This document shows, piece after piece, positions 45,736 to 54,312 of a stretch of DNA of 64,000 nucleotides; the first letter of the stretch is position 1; every line of letters starts with the position of its first letter. This DNA comes from Streptomyces typhae (GTDB taxonomy: Bacteria > Actinomycetota > Actinomycetes > Streptomycetales > Streptomycetaceae). The stretch covers positions 1 through 64,000 of the forward strand of contig NZ_WPNZ01000037.1 of NCBI RefSeq assembly GCF_009755605.1. Direction: 5' to 3'. A model generated the notes under the pieces. That model saw only the letters and a program-made list of their open reading frames with translations, was not told where the DNA came from and searched no databases. The translations under genes and the position numbers were made by a program.

Positions 45736-47580
45736 ATGACGGTTCCTGCGGGGGACGGCGGACTTGCGGGCGGCGCTCACGGGCACGGGCAAGGGAGCGG
45801 TGGTGGTGGCCCGGCGGCCGGTGGTGAGCCGGGCGGGGGGCTCGCGGCCGGCGGCGAGCCGGGCGGAGGCTTCGCGGCCGGTGGTGAGGTGGCGGTGCTG
45901 ATCGTCGGGGGCGGGCCGGTCGGGCTCGCCGCCCGGGTGCTCCTCGAGCGGTGGGGCGTGCGGGCGCTGCTCGTGGAGAAGCGCCGGGGCCTGTCGCCGT
46001 TCCCCCGGTCCCGGCTCGTCAATGTGCGGTCGATGGAGATCCTCCGCGGGCTCGGGCTGGCCGACCGCGTCACCGCCGAGGCGTTCGCGCCGGAGTACGG
46101 CCGCATCCGCTTCCGCGACACCCTGCGCGGCCCCGAGTTCGCGACCGCCGCGATGGTGGGGATCGACGCGCGGGTGCCCGAGAGCCCCGCACGCGGTGTG
46201 GTCACCTCGCAGGACCGCCTGGAGCCCGTCCTGCTCGCCGCGGCGGACGCCCCCGTGCGCTTCGGCCTCGAACTCGTCGGCCTCAGCGAGGACCCCGGTG
46301 GCGACGGCGTGGTGGCCACGCTCGCGGACCGGGGGAGCGGAAAGGAGACGCGGGTGCGGGCCCGGTACGTCGTCGCCGCGGACGGCGCGCACTCCACGGT
46401 CCGGCAGCTGCTCGGCATCGGCACCGCGGGCCCCGGCGCGATGGGCAGCTTCACCACCGTCGTCTTCGACGCGGACCTGGACCGCTGGTGCGCGGACCGG
46501 CCCGCGGGCGTCTACTTCACCGCCCACGGCTCGTTCGCCCCGGTCCACCCCGAAGGGGGCTGGATCTGGTTCGGCCTCACCCCCGACGACCCGGCGGGCA
46601 CCGACTGGCCCGCCGCGGTCGCGCGGGCCCTCGGCCCCGGCGACGACGTGCCGGTCGACGTGGTCCGGGTGCAGCACTGGGTGATGAACGCGTTCGTCGC
46701 CGAACGCCTGCACCACGGCCGGATCCTGCTGACGGGCGACGCCGCGCACGCCGTCCCGATCACCGGCGGCCTCGGCATGAACACCGGCCTGGCCGACGTG
46801 CACAACCTGTGCTGGAAACTGGCGGGCGTCCTGCACGGCTGGGCGGGCCCGCACCTCCTCGACACCTACGCCGAGGAACGCCTGCCCGTCGCCCACCGGA
46901 CCCTGCGCCGGGCCGTGGAGAACACCCAGCTGATGCTGAACGTGCAGCACCGGCGCCGCGCCCAGCTCCGGTCCGGCGCGGAGCCGACGCCGGTGGCGGC
47001 AGCGACGGACCGGCTGTCGGCCCCGGTCGAACTGCCGTGGTCCGAACGGTACTTCGCGCAGCTCGGTCTCGTACTCGGCGTCGCGTACGGCGCCGCGGAC
47101 ACGCCGTCCGACGGCGCCACGGACTACGTCCCCACGGCCGAACCCGGCCACCGCCTGCCGCACCTCTGGCTCACGCCGGAAGGCCCGGGGCCAGACGGCA
47201 CCGGGTCCGACGCGACCGGATCTGGCACGACCGGGTCCGACGCGACCGGACCTGGCACGACTGGGTCCGGCGCGACCGGGCCCGGCGGCGCCCCGCCAGG
47301 CCGCTCCACGCTCGACGCCTGCGGTGAGTGGTTCACGCTGCTCACCCCGGGACCGGACCGCGGGGAGCGGCTCGCCGCCGGGCCGTGGCCGGTGCGCGTC
47401 GAGCCGCTCCCCGCGGAGCACGCCGCCCGCTGGGGTCTCGGTCCGCGCGGGGCGCTGCTCGTCCGGCCGGACGGTCACATCGGCGCCCGCTGGCACGACC
47501 TGCCGCGGCCGGGCGGCACCGAACTCCGCGCGGCCCTCGCCGCGCTCACCCGTTCGACGCCGCCAGGAGGTGCCCCTTGA
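45736..47580 (+). CDS. FAD-dependent aromatic monooxygenase (phenol hydroxylase/polyketide hydroxylase type)
   Basis: A 614-residue group A flavoprotein monooxygenase. After a Gly-rich N-terminus come the Rossmann motif VLIVGGGPVGLAARVLL, the DG motif VVAADGAHSTVRQLLG, and the GD motif RILLTGDAAHAVPITGGLGMNTGLAD. The C-terminal thioredoxin-like region typical of PheA/TfdB enzymes is partly visible. Two tandem-repeat tracts occur, one near the N-terminus (30-bp unit) and one at residues 487-516 (15-bp unit). I chose ATG 45736, with AAGG upstream; GTG 45718 is also possible. It would hydroxylate an aromatic ring using NAD(P)H and O2. The last 35 bases overlap the end of the convergent reductase gene. 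Confidence 0.9.
   Translation: MTVPAGDGGLAGGAHGHGQGSGGGGPAAGGEPGGGLAAGGEPGGGFAAGGEVAVLIVGGGPVGLAARVLLERWGVRALLVEKRRGLSPFPRSRLVNVRSMEILRGLGLADRVTAEAFAPEYGRIRFRDTLRGPEFATAAMVGIDARVPESPARGVVTSQDRLEPVLLAAADAPVRFGLELVGLSEDPGGDGVVATLADRGSGKETRVRARYVVAADGAHSTVRQLLGIGTAGPGAMGSFTTVVFDADLDRWCADRPAGVYFTAHGSFAPVHPEGGWIWFGLTPDDPAGTDWPAAVARALGPGDDVPVDVVRVQHWVMNAFVAERLHHGRILLTGDAAHAVPITGGLGMNTGLADVHNLCWKLAGVLHGWAGPHLLDTYAEERLPVAHRTLRRAVENTQLMLNVQHRRRAQLRSGAEPTPVAAATDRLSAPVELPWSERYFAQLGLVLGVAYGAADTPSDGATDYVPTAEPGHRLPHLWLTPEGPGPDGTGSDATGSGTTGSDATGPGTTGSGATGPGGAPPGRSTLDACGEWFTLLTPGPDRGERLAAGPWPVRVEPLPAEHAARWGLGPRGALLVRPDGHIGARWHDLPRPGGTELRAALAALTRSTPPGGAP
45811..45890 (+). repeat. 30-bp tandem repeat (2.7 copies) at the N-terminus of the FAD monooxygenase
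   Basis: Units at 45811-45840, 45841-45870 and a partial one at 45871-45890 encode PAAGGEPGGG, LAAGGEPGGG and FAAGGE. It forms a flexible Gly-rich leader before the FAD-binding fold. Confidence 0.85.
47194..47283 (+). repeat. 15-bp tandem repeat (6 copies) in the FAD monooxygenase gene
   Basis: Six 15-bp units encode DGTGS, DATGS, GTTGS, DATGP, GTTGS and GATGP (residues 487-516). The tract sits between the catalytic part and the C-terminal thioredoxin-like part. Confidence 0.9.
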
Positions 47581-48802
47581 GGGTGAAGCCCGGCGCGCTC
47601 GCCTCGGCCGGGCGCAGCGGCACGGGCCGGTGGAGGAGGCGGCGCGCCGCGAGGTGATCGCCGGGCCGGTTCACGGACTCCACGGCCCGCAGTTCCTCCC
47701 CCTGGAAGAGGAGCACCGAGAACGCGTCGGGGCCGCCGTCCAGCACCACCTCCCGGTCGTGTCCCTCGTCGAGCCCGGCGATCTGCAGGGTCGTGGCGAA
47801 CTGCCGGCTCCAGAACCAGGGCAGTTCGTCGTACGGGCGGGAGTTCCCGGTCAGCCGCCCGGCGACGAGGCGGGCGTGGCCGACGGCGTTCTGCACCGAT
47901 GCGAGCCGCAGCCTGTTCCCGGTGCGCGGTCCCGGGAACGACGCGCAGTCGCCGACGGCCGAGATGTGCGGATCGGCGGTCAGGAGCCGCGCGTCGACGG
48001 TGACGCCGTCGTCCACCGGCAGTCCGGCCGCGGCGGCTAGCTCCGTGTGCGGGACGGCACCGACCCCGACGAGGACGAGGTCGGCGGGCAGCCGCCGGCC
48101 GTCCGCCGTCTCCACCGCCACCACCTGCCCGCGCCGGTCGCCGTGCAGTGCCGCCACCCCCTGGCCGAACAGCAGGCGGGTGCCCGCCGCGCGGTGCGCC
48201 CGCGTGAAGTGTGCCCCCGTCCGCGCCGTCACGACGCGGGCGAGGGGGCGCGGCCGTGACTCCACGACGGTCACCTCGCGGCCCGACTCCCGTGCCACGG
48301 AGGCGAATTCGAGCCCGATGAACCCGGCTCCGAGCACCACAGCGCGGCGGGCGGCGGCAAGGGCCGCCCCCAGCGCGGCGGCGTCCCGCGCGGTGCGCAA
48401 CGTGTGCACTCCGCGCAGGCCCGCCCCCGGGACGCCGAGCGTGCGCGCCCGGGAGCCGGTGGCCAGGACGAGATGGCCGTACGCGTACGAGGACCCGTCG
48501 GCGAGGCGGACCCTCCGCGCCGCCCGGTCGATCTCCGTCACGGTCCCCGCGACCAGGTCGATCGACTGGTTCACGTAGTACGTGGCGGGCCGCAGCCACA
48601 GCTGGCTGTCGCCGCGCAGGTACGCGCCGTCCTTGAGGTAGGCCTTGGACAGCGGCGGACGCTCGTAGGGCAGTGCGTCCTCGCCGCTGATGAGAGTGAC
48701 GCGGCCCTGGTAGCCGTGCTCACGCAGGGACACCGCGGTCTGCTGCCCGCCCTGTCCCGCCCCGACGACGACCACGGAGTCGGGGTGTGCGCCGCCCGCC
48801 AT
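47546..48802 (-). CDS. NAD(P)H-dependent ferredoxin reductase (FAD, putidaredoxin-reductase type)
   Basis: A 418-residue reductase. It has an FAD-binding motif at the start (VVVVGAGQGGQQTAVSLRE), the conserved YERPPLSKAYL, a second Rossmann motif for NAD(P)H (AVVLGAGFIGLEFASVARE), and the FAD motif ISAVGDCASFPG. Its start overlaps the upstream ferredoxin stop as ATGA. It should pass electrons from NAD(P)H to that ferredoxin and on to an oxygenase such as a P450 or Rieske enzyme. No such oxygenase is in the window, although the convergent FAD monooxygenase is next door. The 3' ends of the two genes overlap by 35 bp. Confidence 0.93.
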   Translation of the reverse strand: MAGGAHPDSVVVVGAGQGGQQTAVSLREHGYQGRVTLISGEDALPYERPPLSKAYLKDGAYLRGDSQLWLRPATYYVNQSIDLVAGTVTEIDRAARRVRLADGSSYAYGHLVLATGSRARTLGVPGAGLRGVHTLRTARDAAALGAALAAARRAVVLGAGFIGLEFASVARESGREVTVVESRPRPLARVVTARTGAHFTRAHRAAGTRLLFGQGVAALHGDRRGQVVAVETADGRRLPADLVLVGVGAVPHTELAAAAGLPVDDGVTVDARLLTADPHISAVGDCASFPGPRTGNRLRLASVQNAVGHARLVAGRLTGNSRPYDELPWFWSRQFATTLQIAGLDEGHDREVVLDGGPDAFSVLLFQGEELRAVESVNRPGDHLAARRLLHRPVPLRPAEASAPGFTLKGHLLAASNG

Positions 48803-49125
48803 CAGTACTGCCGTTCCGGGAGGCGGACGACGAGGCCGTCCAGGGCTTCGGTCACCTTCAGGCGGCAGCTCAGCCGGCTGCCCTCCGTGCGGGGGCAGGC
48901 GGTGAAGCCGAGCATGTCGTCCTCGTCGGGGCGCACCGGCTCCGGCTTGTCGCGGGTCGCCTCGTCCACATAGACGTGGCAGGTGGCGCACTGGGCGTTG
49001 CCGCCGCACTGGGCGACGATCCCGGGGACGTCGTTGAGGACGGCGCCGCGCATGACGCTCGTCCCGACCGGGACGTCGATCACACGCGCGGTGCCGTCGA
49101 CGGTGATGTACGTGATGTCGGGCAT
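48802..49125 (-). CDS. [2Fe-2S] ferredoxin
   Basis: A 107-residue adrenodoxin/putidaredoxin-type ferredoxin. The cluster ligands appear as CGGNAQCATCHVYV (CX5CX2C) plus a later Cys in GSRLSCRLKV. GAGGAG stands upstream of ATG 49125. The frame stays open into a repetitive region upstream, but the good ribosome-binding site and normal family length support this start. It is coupled to its reductase by ATGA overlap. Confidence 0.93.
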   Translation of the reverse strand: MPDITYITVDGTARVIDVPVGTSVMRGAVLNDVPGIVAQCGGNAQCATCHVYVDEATRDKPEPVRPDEDDMLGFTACPRTEGSRLSCRLKVTEALDGLVVRLPERQY

Positions 49126-49467
49126 GACGGAACTCCTCGACGGCGTCGGGCCGCGCGCGGGAGCGCGCCGCGGCACGGACGCCGGACTCTGGAAGAACGG
49201 GGGATTGTGGAAGAACAGAGGACTCTGGGAAAGCAGCGGACTTCGGGTGAGCAGCGGACCTCGCAAGAGCAGCGCACTCTGGAAGAGCAGGGGGCTCCGG
49301 CGGAGGTGAGAGTGATCGTTGCCGGTGGGGGACGCGACACCCCTGACGGCTCGCCGTCGGCCGAGGGCTCGGGGGACACGCGAAGTCCGGGACCCCAGAG
49401 GCAGGCGGTGCGGCGGACTGTAGCAGAGGAGTTCCGCGTCCGGCCAGGGGCGTCGGCGCGGGCCGGG
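49126..49467 (-). promoter_or_regulatory. 342-bp intergenic region upstream of the ferredoxin gene
   Basis: No convincing gene lies here. The region holds the ferredoxin ribosome-binding site and a six-copy 18-bp tandem repeat (49184-49291). The ferredoxin promoter must lie here unless transcription continues from the LysR gene. Confidence 0.6.
49184..49291 (-). repeat. 18-bp tandem repeat, six contiguous copies, upstream of the ferredoxin gene
   Basis: Units start at 49184, 49202, 49220, 49238, 49256 and 49274. Unit 1 reads GGACTCTGGAAGAACGGG; later units drift to GGACNTCGNNAGAGCAGC. There are no spacers. In the ferredoxin frame it reads as a hexapeptide repeat, but it lies before the likely start codon. 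Confidence 0.9.
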
Positions 49468-50397
49468 TCAGGAGTCGCGGCGGGCGCGGCCGCGTCGCGG
49501 GTCCGGCAGGCGGTGGGTCATGAAGGGCCTGCTGGTGCAGAACTCCCGGAATTTGAGGGCCGCTTCGGAGAGATAGGCGTCCCGGTTCGACACCAGTGAC
49601 AGGACCCGGTGGCAGCCCGGCGCGTCCATGTGCACCCAGGCGACGGGGACCGAGACGTCCGTGCCGACGCGGCGGGACATCGCCGGAATGAGGCCGATGC
49701 CGAGGCCCGCGCTGATCATGTCCTGGCTGGCGCCCGGCTCGTCGCCCTCGCAGGAGAGCCGCGGCGTGAGGCCCTCGGCCGCGAAAAGACGGTCGAGCAG
49801 GGCCCGTTGCCAGTGGCCCTGGCGGGTGGTGACGAACGGCTCGTCGGCGATCTCGGGGACCGTCACCTTCTCCCGCCCGTCGAGCCAGTGCCCCCGCGGG
49901 ACCGCGAGCAGGACCTCCTCGCGGGCCAGCTCGACGGCCGTCAGGCCGCTGCCGGTCAGGGGCTGCGACGCCACGCAGAAGTCGACCTCGCGGGCCCGCA
50001 GCCGGCGGTCCATCTCCTTCGCAGTCGACTGGAAGAGCCGCACGTCGGCGCGGGGGTGGGCGGCCCGGAAGCTGCCGAGGAGATGAGTGATCGTCAGCAG
50101 AGTCTCGGAGGCGACGCTCACCCGGCCGAGCCCGGTGTCGCGGGCGTCGCGCAGCGCCCTGCGGCCGTCGTCCAGCTCGCTCAGGGCGCGGTCGACGTGG
50201 CGCAGGAAGATCGCCCCGTACGGGTTGAGCCGGATGCGGCGGCCCTGCCGGTCGAACAGCGGGGAGCCGAGCTCGGCCTCCAGGCGCGCGATGGTGCGGC
50301 TGAGCGAGGGCTGGGCGACGCGCAGTTCCTCCGCGGCCCTGCTGATGTGCTCGTACCGGGCGACGGTCTGGAAGTAGCGCAACTGCAGAAGATCCAC
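49468..50397 (-). CDS. LysR-family transcriptional regulator
   Basis: A 309-residue regulator with the classic N-terminal winged helix (LLQLRYFQTVARYEHISRAAEELRVAQPSLSRTIARLE) and a periplasmic-binding-like effector domain. GTG 50397 is the start. It is divergent from cydA across 185 bp that contain dyads (see 50412-50465), the usual arrangement for a LysR regulator and its target. It also lies upstream of the ferredoxin genes on its own strand. Effector unknown. Confidence 0.93.
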   Translation of the reverse strand: MDLLQLRYFQTVARYEHISRAAEELRVAQPSLSRTIARLEAELGSPLFDRQGRRIRLNPYGAIFLRHVDRALSELDDGRRALRDARDTGLGRVSVASETLLTITHLLGSFRAAHPRADVRLFQSTAKEMDRRLRAREVDFCVASQPLTGSGLTAVELAREEVLLAVPRGHWLDGREKVTVPEIADEPFVTTRQGHWQRALLDRLFAAEGLTPRLSCEGDEPGASQDMISAGLGIGLIPAMSRRVGTDVSVPVAWVHMDAPGCHRVLSLVSNRDAYLSEAALKFREFCTSRPFMTHRLPDPRRGRARRDS

Positions 50398-50411
50398 GGC
50401 CCACCTCTCCT

Positions 50412-50465
50412 TATGCCTTCACCGTCATGGTGGCATAGCGAAACCGGTCTTGGAACGCATAAGCG
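50412..50465. promoter_or_regulatory. Candidate LysR operator between lysR-type gene and cydA
   Basis: TATGCC at 50412-50417 and GGCATA at 50432-50437 form an interrupted dyad with 14 bases between the arms. The motif GCATAGCG (50433-50440) returns as GCATAAGCG (50457-50465). Both lie within 70 bases of the LysR start, as expected for an autoregulatory and activation site. Confidence 0.5.
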
Positions 50466-50582
50466 ATTCTCCCTACGGTCGTCGGCGGGGCACCGCGCGG
50501 GTGCCGGACGCCGGACCGCGGCGTCCGTCATCCGCACACGCGACGCGGTGCCCCGCAACTGTCCGAGCAGAAAGGTGGCGCC

Positions 50583-51869
50583 ATGAGCGCTGCGGATCTG
50601 GCCCGAATCCAGTTCGCGGCCACGACCGGCATCCACTGGCTGTTCGTGATCCTCACCATGGGGCTCGTCCCCCTGGTGGCGGTCATGCACACCAGGGCCG
50701 CGTTCACCCGTGATCCCGTCAGACGAGCGGTCCGGGAGCGCATGACGCGCTTCTGGGGCCAGCTCTACGTCATCAACTACGCGGTCGGCATCGTCACCGG
50801 CCTCGTCATGGAGTTCCAGTTCGGTCTCAGCTGGAGCGGCCTGAGCAAGTTCGCGGGCAACGTCTTCGGCGCGCCGCTGGCACTGGAGACCCTGATCGCG
50901 TTCTTCGCCGAGTCCACCTTCCTCGGCATGTGGATCTTCGGCTGGGGACGGCTGCGCAGCGGCGTGCACCTCACCCTCATCTGGCTGGTCGCCCTGACCG
51001 CGTACGTCTCCGCGTACTGGATCATGATCGCGAACGGCTTCATGCAGCACCCCGTCGGCTACGAAGTCCGGGACGGCGCCGCCTATCTCACCGACTTCGG
51101 GGCGCTCCTGAGCAACTCCAGCGCCCTGGTCGCGCTCGCCCATGTGACGCTCGCCGCGCTGACGACGGGCGGCGTGTTCGTCGCCGGGGTGAGCGCGTAC
51201 CACTTCCTGCGGCGCACCACGGAGACCGCGCTGTTCCGTTCCTCCCTGCGCCTCGGGCTCTGGATGGCCGCGATCAGCTCCTTCTTCGTGGTCGTCGTCG
51301 GCGAGATGCAGCGGCCCGTGATCGAGCGCACCCAGCCCATGAAGGACGCGGTCCTGGACGGCAGCGGTGTCGCCGAGGCGCAGGCGCGGCTCGTCCGGGA
51401 GCACGGGCCCGGCGACTACGTGCCCTGGCAGGACACGCTGCGGATCTCGATGGACGTGATGACGATCATCGGCAACACCGTGTCCACCCTCACGCTCGTC
51501 GCCGCCGTCCTGCTGTGGAAGGACTGGCTGCTGCGCCGCCGCGCCGCCCTGTACGTCCTGGTCGCGACGGTCCCCTTCCCCTTCGTGGCCTCCGTGGGCG
51601 GCTGGGTGGTCCGTGAGGTCGGGCGGCAGCCCTGGCTCGTCTACGGCCAGTTGACGGTGGAGGACGCGTTCTCCGGGGTGAGCACGGCGACGGTGGCCGT
51701 GTCCTGCGCCGTCTTCGTCGCCGTCTTCGCCGCGCTCGCGGTGACGAACTGGACGCTGATCACGCGCTTCGCCCGGCGCGGACCGGACGCCACCCAGCTC
51801 GGCGCCACCGAGCCGCTCCCGCCCGCCGCGCCGCTCGCGGGCACGGCCGCGCTCGTCACGGAAAGATGA
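50583..51869 (+). CDS. cydA: Cytochrome bd quinol oxidase subunit I
   Basis: A 428-residue membrane protein with about nine helices. It starts LARIQFAATTGIHWLFVILTMGLVPLVA, where the early His is the expected haem b595 ligand. Further landmarks are VMEFQFGLSWSGLS, the second haem His in ALAHVTLAA, and GWVVREVGRQPWLVYGQL. The quinol loop is short, as in actinobacterial and other non-enteric enzymes. It oxidises menaquinol and reduces O2 at low oxygen. AGAAAGG lies upstream of the ATG. Its stop overlaps the cydB start as ATGA. Confidence 0.96.
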   Translation: MSAADLARIQFAATTGIHWLFVILTMGLVPLVAVMHTRAAFTRDPVRRAVRERMTRFWGQLYVINYAVGIVTGLVMEFQFGLSWSGLSKFAGNVFGAPLALETLIAFFAESTFLGMWIFGWGRLRSGVHLTLIWLVALTAYVSAYWIMIANGFMQHPVGYEVRDGAAYLTDFGALLSNSSALVALAHVTLAALTTGGVFVAGVSAYHFLRRTTETALFRSSLRLGLWMAAISSFFVVVVGEMQRPVIERTQPMKDAVLDGSGVAEAQARLVREHGPGDYVPWQDTLRISMDVMTIIGNTVSTLTLVAAVLLWKDWLLRRRAALYVLVATVPFPFVASVGGWVVREVGRQPWLVYGQLTVEDAFSGVSTATVAVSCAVFVAVFAALAVTNWTLITRFARRGPDATQLGATEPLPPAAPLAGTAALVTER

Positions 51870-52960
51870 CCGGAAAGTTGAGCGAGATGAGTCTGCAAAC
51901 CCTCTGGCTGGCCCTCCTCGGCCTGCTTCTCGCCGGGTACTTCGTGCTCGGCGGCTACGACTACGGCGTACAGATGCTGCACGGCCGCCTCGGCGGCGAC
52001 GAGGAAGGGGGAGACGGGGGGAACGGTGGGAACAGGGGGAGCGGGGGGAGCGGCGCAGTGGGCGGGCCCACCGGCCGTAACGGCGCCCTCGACGCGATCG
52101 CGCCGTTCTTCCTCGGCAACGAGGTCTGGCTGGTCGCCTTCACCGGCGTCCTGTTCGGCGCCTTCCCGCACCTGGAGGGCACCCTGCTGTCCGGCTTGTA
52201 CCCGCTGATCGTGGCGATCCTCGTCGGCCTCGTCCTCGGCAACGCGGCGGTCCAGTTGCGCGGCCGTGCCCGGGGCGCCCGTGCCCGCCGGGTGTGGAGC
52301 GCCCTGATCGTGTTCGGCGGCGCGCTGCCCGCCCTGTGCTGGGGGCTCGTCCTCGGTCTGCTGCTGCACGGTGTGCCGCGCCGGGCCGACGGCGGTTTCC
52401 GCATCGGCCCCGGCGCCGTGTTCTCGCCGTTCGTGTCGGCCTGCGGCGCGACCACGCTGTTCCTCTTCGCGGCCCACGGCGCGGGGTTCGTCGCGCTGCG
52501 CTCGGCGCCCCACCTCGCGGCCCGTGCCCACCGCGTGGGAGCGCGCCTGCTGCGCGGGGCCGCCGCGGCCGGTTCGCTCGCGCTGCTCCTGACGCTCTTC
52601 GGGGCGGGGGCCTCGATGACGAACCGCACGACCTCGGCGGTCGTCGCCGCCCTGCTCCTGTCGGCGTTCGCCGCGGCCTGGTGGTCCTTCGCCCGCGGGC
52701 ACCGCGTCCGGGCGTTCGCGGCCACCTGCTGCGCGACCGCGCTGCCCGTGCTCCTCGTGGGGGCCGGGCACTACCCGTACCTGCTCATCAGCTCCGCGGG
52801 CCAAGGACTCGACATCGGCCACGCCGTCACCGACGCCGCCACGTTGAGGATCCTCAGCGGGTTCGGGGTCCTCGTGGTCCCGCTGATCCTCGCGTACCAG
52901 TCGTGGAGCTGGTGGGCCTTCCGCGGCCGTACGGGCCGCCGCCACCCCAGCTACTTCTGA
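51866..52960 (+). CDS. cydB: Cytochrome bd quinol oxidase subunit II
   Basis: A 364-residue membrane partner of CydA. It has LLLAGYFVLGGYDYGVQML near the start and PFFLGNEVWLVAFTGVLFGAFP. ATG 51866 overlaps cydA, but a second ATG at 51887, preceded by GGAAAG, gives the more usual start (MSLQTLWLALL). A Gly-rich hydrophilic insertion after the first helix is encoded by a 9-bp repeat at 52007-52051. The cydCD assembly exporter genes are not here. Confidence 0.93.
   Translation: MTGKLSEMSLQTLWLALLGLLLAGYFVLGGYDYGVQMLHGRLGGDEEGGDGGNGGNRGSGGSGAVGGPTGRNGALDAIAPFFLGNEVWLVAFTGVLFGAFPHLEGTLLSGLYPLIVAILVGLVLGNAAVQLRGRARGARARRVWSALIVFGGALPALCWGLVLGLLLHGVPRRADGGFRIGPGAVFSPFVSACGATTLFLFAAHGAGFVALRSAPHLAARAHRVGARLLRGAAAAGSLALLLTLFGAGASMTNRTTSAVVAALLLSAFAAAWWSFARGHRVRAFAATCCATALPVLLVGAGHYPYLLISSAGQGLDIGHAVTDAATLRILSGFGVLVVPLILAYQSWSWWAFRGRTGRRHPSYF
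52007..52051 (+). repeat. 9-bp tandem repeat (five copies) in cydB
   Basis: GGGGGAGAC, GGGGGGAAC, GGTGGGAAC, AGGGGGAGC and GGGGGGAGC follow one another in frame. They encode a Gly/Asn/Ser loop after the first membrane helix of CydB. Confidence 0.8.
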
Positions 52961-53105
52961 AGCCGCTTCCGCACCGCGGCCACCCGCTTCGGCACGCGCG
53001 CCGACGACAGTGCGGCATCGACAACGCTCGCCGACGGCAGAAGCGGGTAGGAAGGGCCGCACGCCAAGTGCCGCCCCGCACCCGCTGAGAGAGGCCGTGA
53101 TCACG

Positions 53106-54302
53106 ATGTCCCACCCCGCCGACGCACCTCAGCCCTACAGCGACTACCAGAACGAGATCTATCTGAACGGCCTGTTCGGCATCGCCCCCGAACACCCCAT
53201 GAGCTTCGCCGAACTGGCGGAGCGGGCCCGGCACGCCATGCCGCCGGGTGTGTGGTCGTACGTGGCGGGCGGCGCCGGGGACGAGTCCACGCAGGACGCC
53301 AACAGCGCCGCCTTCGCCCGCTGGGGCCTTGTCCCGCGGATGCTCGTCGGCGCCGAACGGCGCGACCTGTCCGTCGACCTGTTCGGCAGGACGCTGCCCT
53401 CGCCGCTGTTCATGGCGCCCGTCGGAGTCCTCGGCATCTGCGCCCGGGACGGACACGGCGACCTGGCGACCGCCCGTGCCGCCGCCCGCACCGGCGTCCC
53501 CATGGTCGCCTCCACGCTCAGCGCCGACCCGATGGAGGCGGTCGCACCGGAACTCGGCGACACCCCCGGCTACTTCCAGCTCTACACCCCGACGGACCGG
53601 GCCCTCGCCGAGAGCCTCGTGCACCGCGCCGAGAAAGCCGGCTTCGCGGGCATCGTCGTCACTCTCGACACCTGGATCTCCGGCTGGCGCCCCCGCGATC
53701 TGGCCACCGCCAACTTCCCACAGCTGCGCGGCCACTGCCTGGCCAACTACACCAGCGACCCCGCCTTCCGCGCCCTGCGCACTCCGGGCCGCGAGGAGGA
53801 CCCCGGCGATCTCGCGCTGACCTGGGCCCGGATCTTCGGCAAGCCCCTCACCTGGGACGACCTTCCGTGGCTGCGGTCCCTGACCACGCTACCGCTGATC
53901 CTCAAGGGCATCTGCCACCCCGACGACGCGCGGCGCGCCAAGGACCTCGGCGCCGACGGCGTCTACGTCTCCAACCACGGCGGGCGCCAGGCGAACGGCG
54001 GCCTGCCCGCCCTCGACGCCCTGCCGGAAGTCGTCGACGCCGTCGACGGACTGCCCGTCCTGTTCGACTCCGGGGTGCGCTCCGGCGCCGACGTCGTCAA
54101 GGCCCTGGCCCTCGGCGCCACCGCTGTGGGCGTCGGCCGCCCGTACGCGTACGGACTGGCTCTCGACGGCACGGACGGCGTCGTGCACGTGCTGCGCTCG
54201 CTGCTGGCCGAGGCGGACCTCGTCATGGCGGTCGACGGCTACCCCGCCCTCGCGGACCTCGGCCCGGCGGCGCTGCGCCGGGTGTGCTGCGGCGGCGGTT
54301 GA
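53106..54302 (+). CDS. FMN-dependent alpha-hydroxy acid oxidase (lactate 2-monooxygenase-like)
   Basis: A 398-residue TIM-barrel flavoenzyme. It starts with YSDYQNEIYLNGLFG and ends at a normal family length. Active-site markers are PGVWSYVAGGAGDE, MAPVGVLG, YFQLYTPTD (Tyr), LILKGI (Lys) and the SNHGGRQ signature with the catalytic His and Arg. The long N-terminus resembles mycobacterial lactate 2-monooxygenase, so lactate oxidation to acetate or pyruvate is likely but not certain. ATG 53106 is preferred; GAGAGAGG lies 11 bases upstream. The 145-bp gap from cydB has no strong terminator, so the two may share a message. It ends 10 bp from the convergent flavoprotein gene. Confidence 0.92.
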   Translation: MSHPADAPQPYSDYQNEIYLNGLFGIAPEHPMSFAELAERARHAMPPGVWSYVAGGAGDESTQDANSAAFARWGLVPRMLVGAERRDLSVDLFGRTLPSPLFMAPVGVLGICARDGHGDLATARAAARTGVPMVASTLSADPMEAVAPELGDTPGYFQLYTPTDRALAESLVHRAEKAGFAGIVVTLDTWISGWRPRDLATANFPQLRGHCLANYTSDPAFRALRTPGREEDPGDLALTWARIFGKPLTWDDLPWLRSLTTLPLILKGICHPDDARRAKDLGADGVYVSNHGGRQANGGLPALDALPEVVDAVDGLPVLFDSGVRSGADVVKALALGATAVGVGRPYAYGLALDGTDGVVHVLRSLLAEADLVMAVDGYPALADLGPAALRRVCCGGG

Positions 54303-54312
54303 GGCAGCCGGT

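Noticed and set aside
49184..49291. CRISPR array
   Set aside because: The six repeats touch each other without spacers, are only 18 bp and drift in sequence, and no cas genes are near. The 20-bp tract at 58319-58418 was rejected for the same reason.
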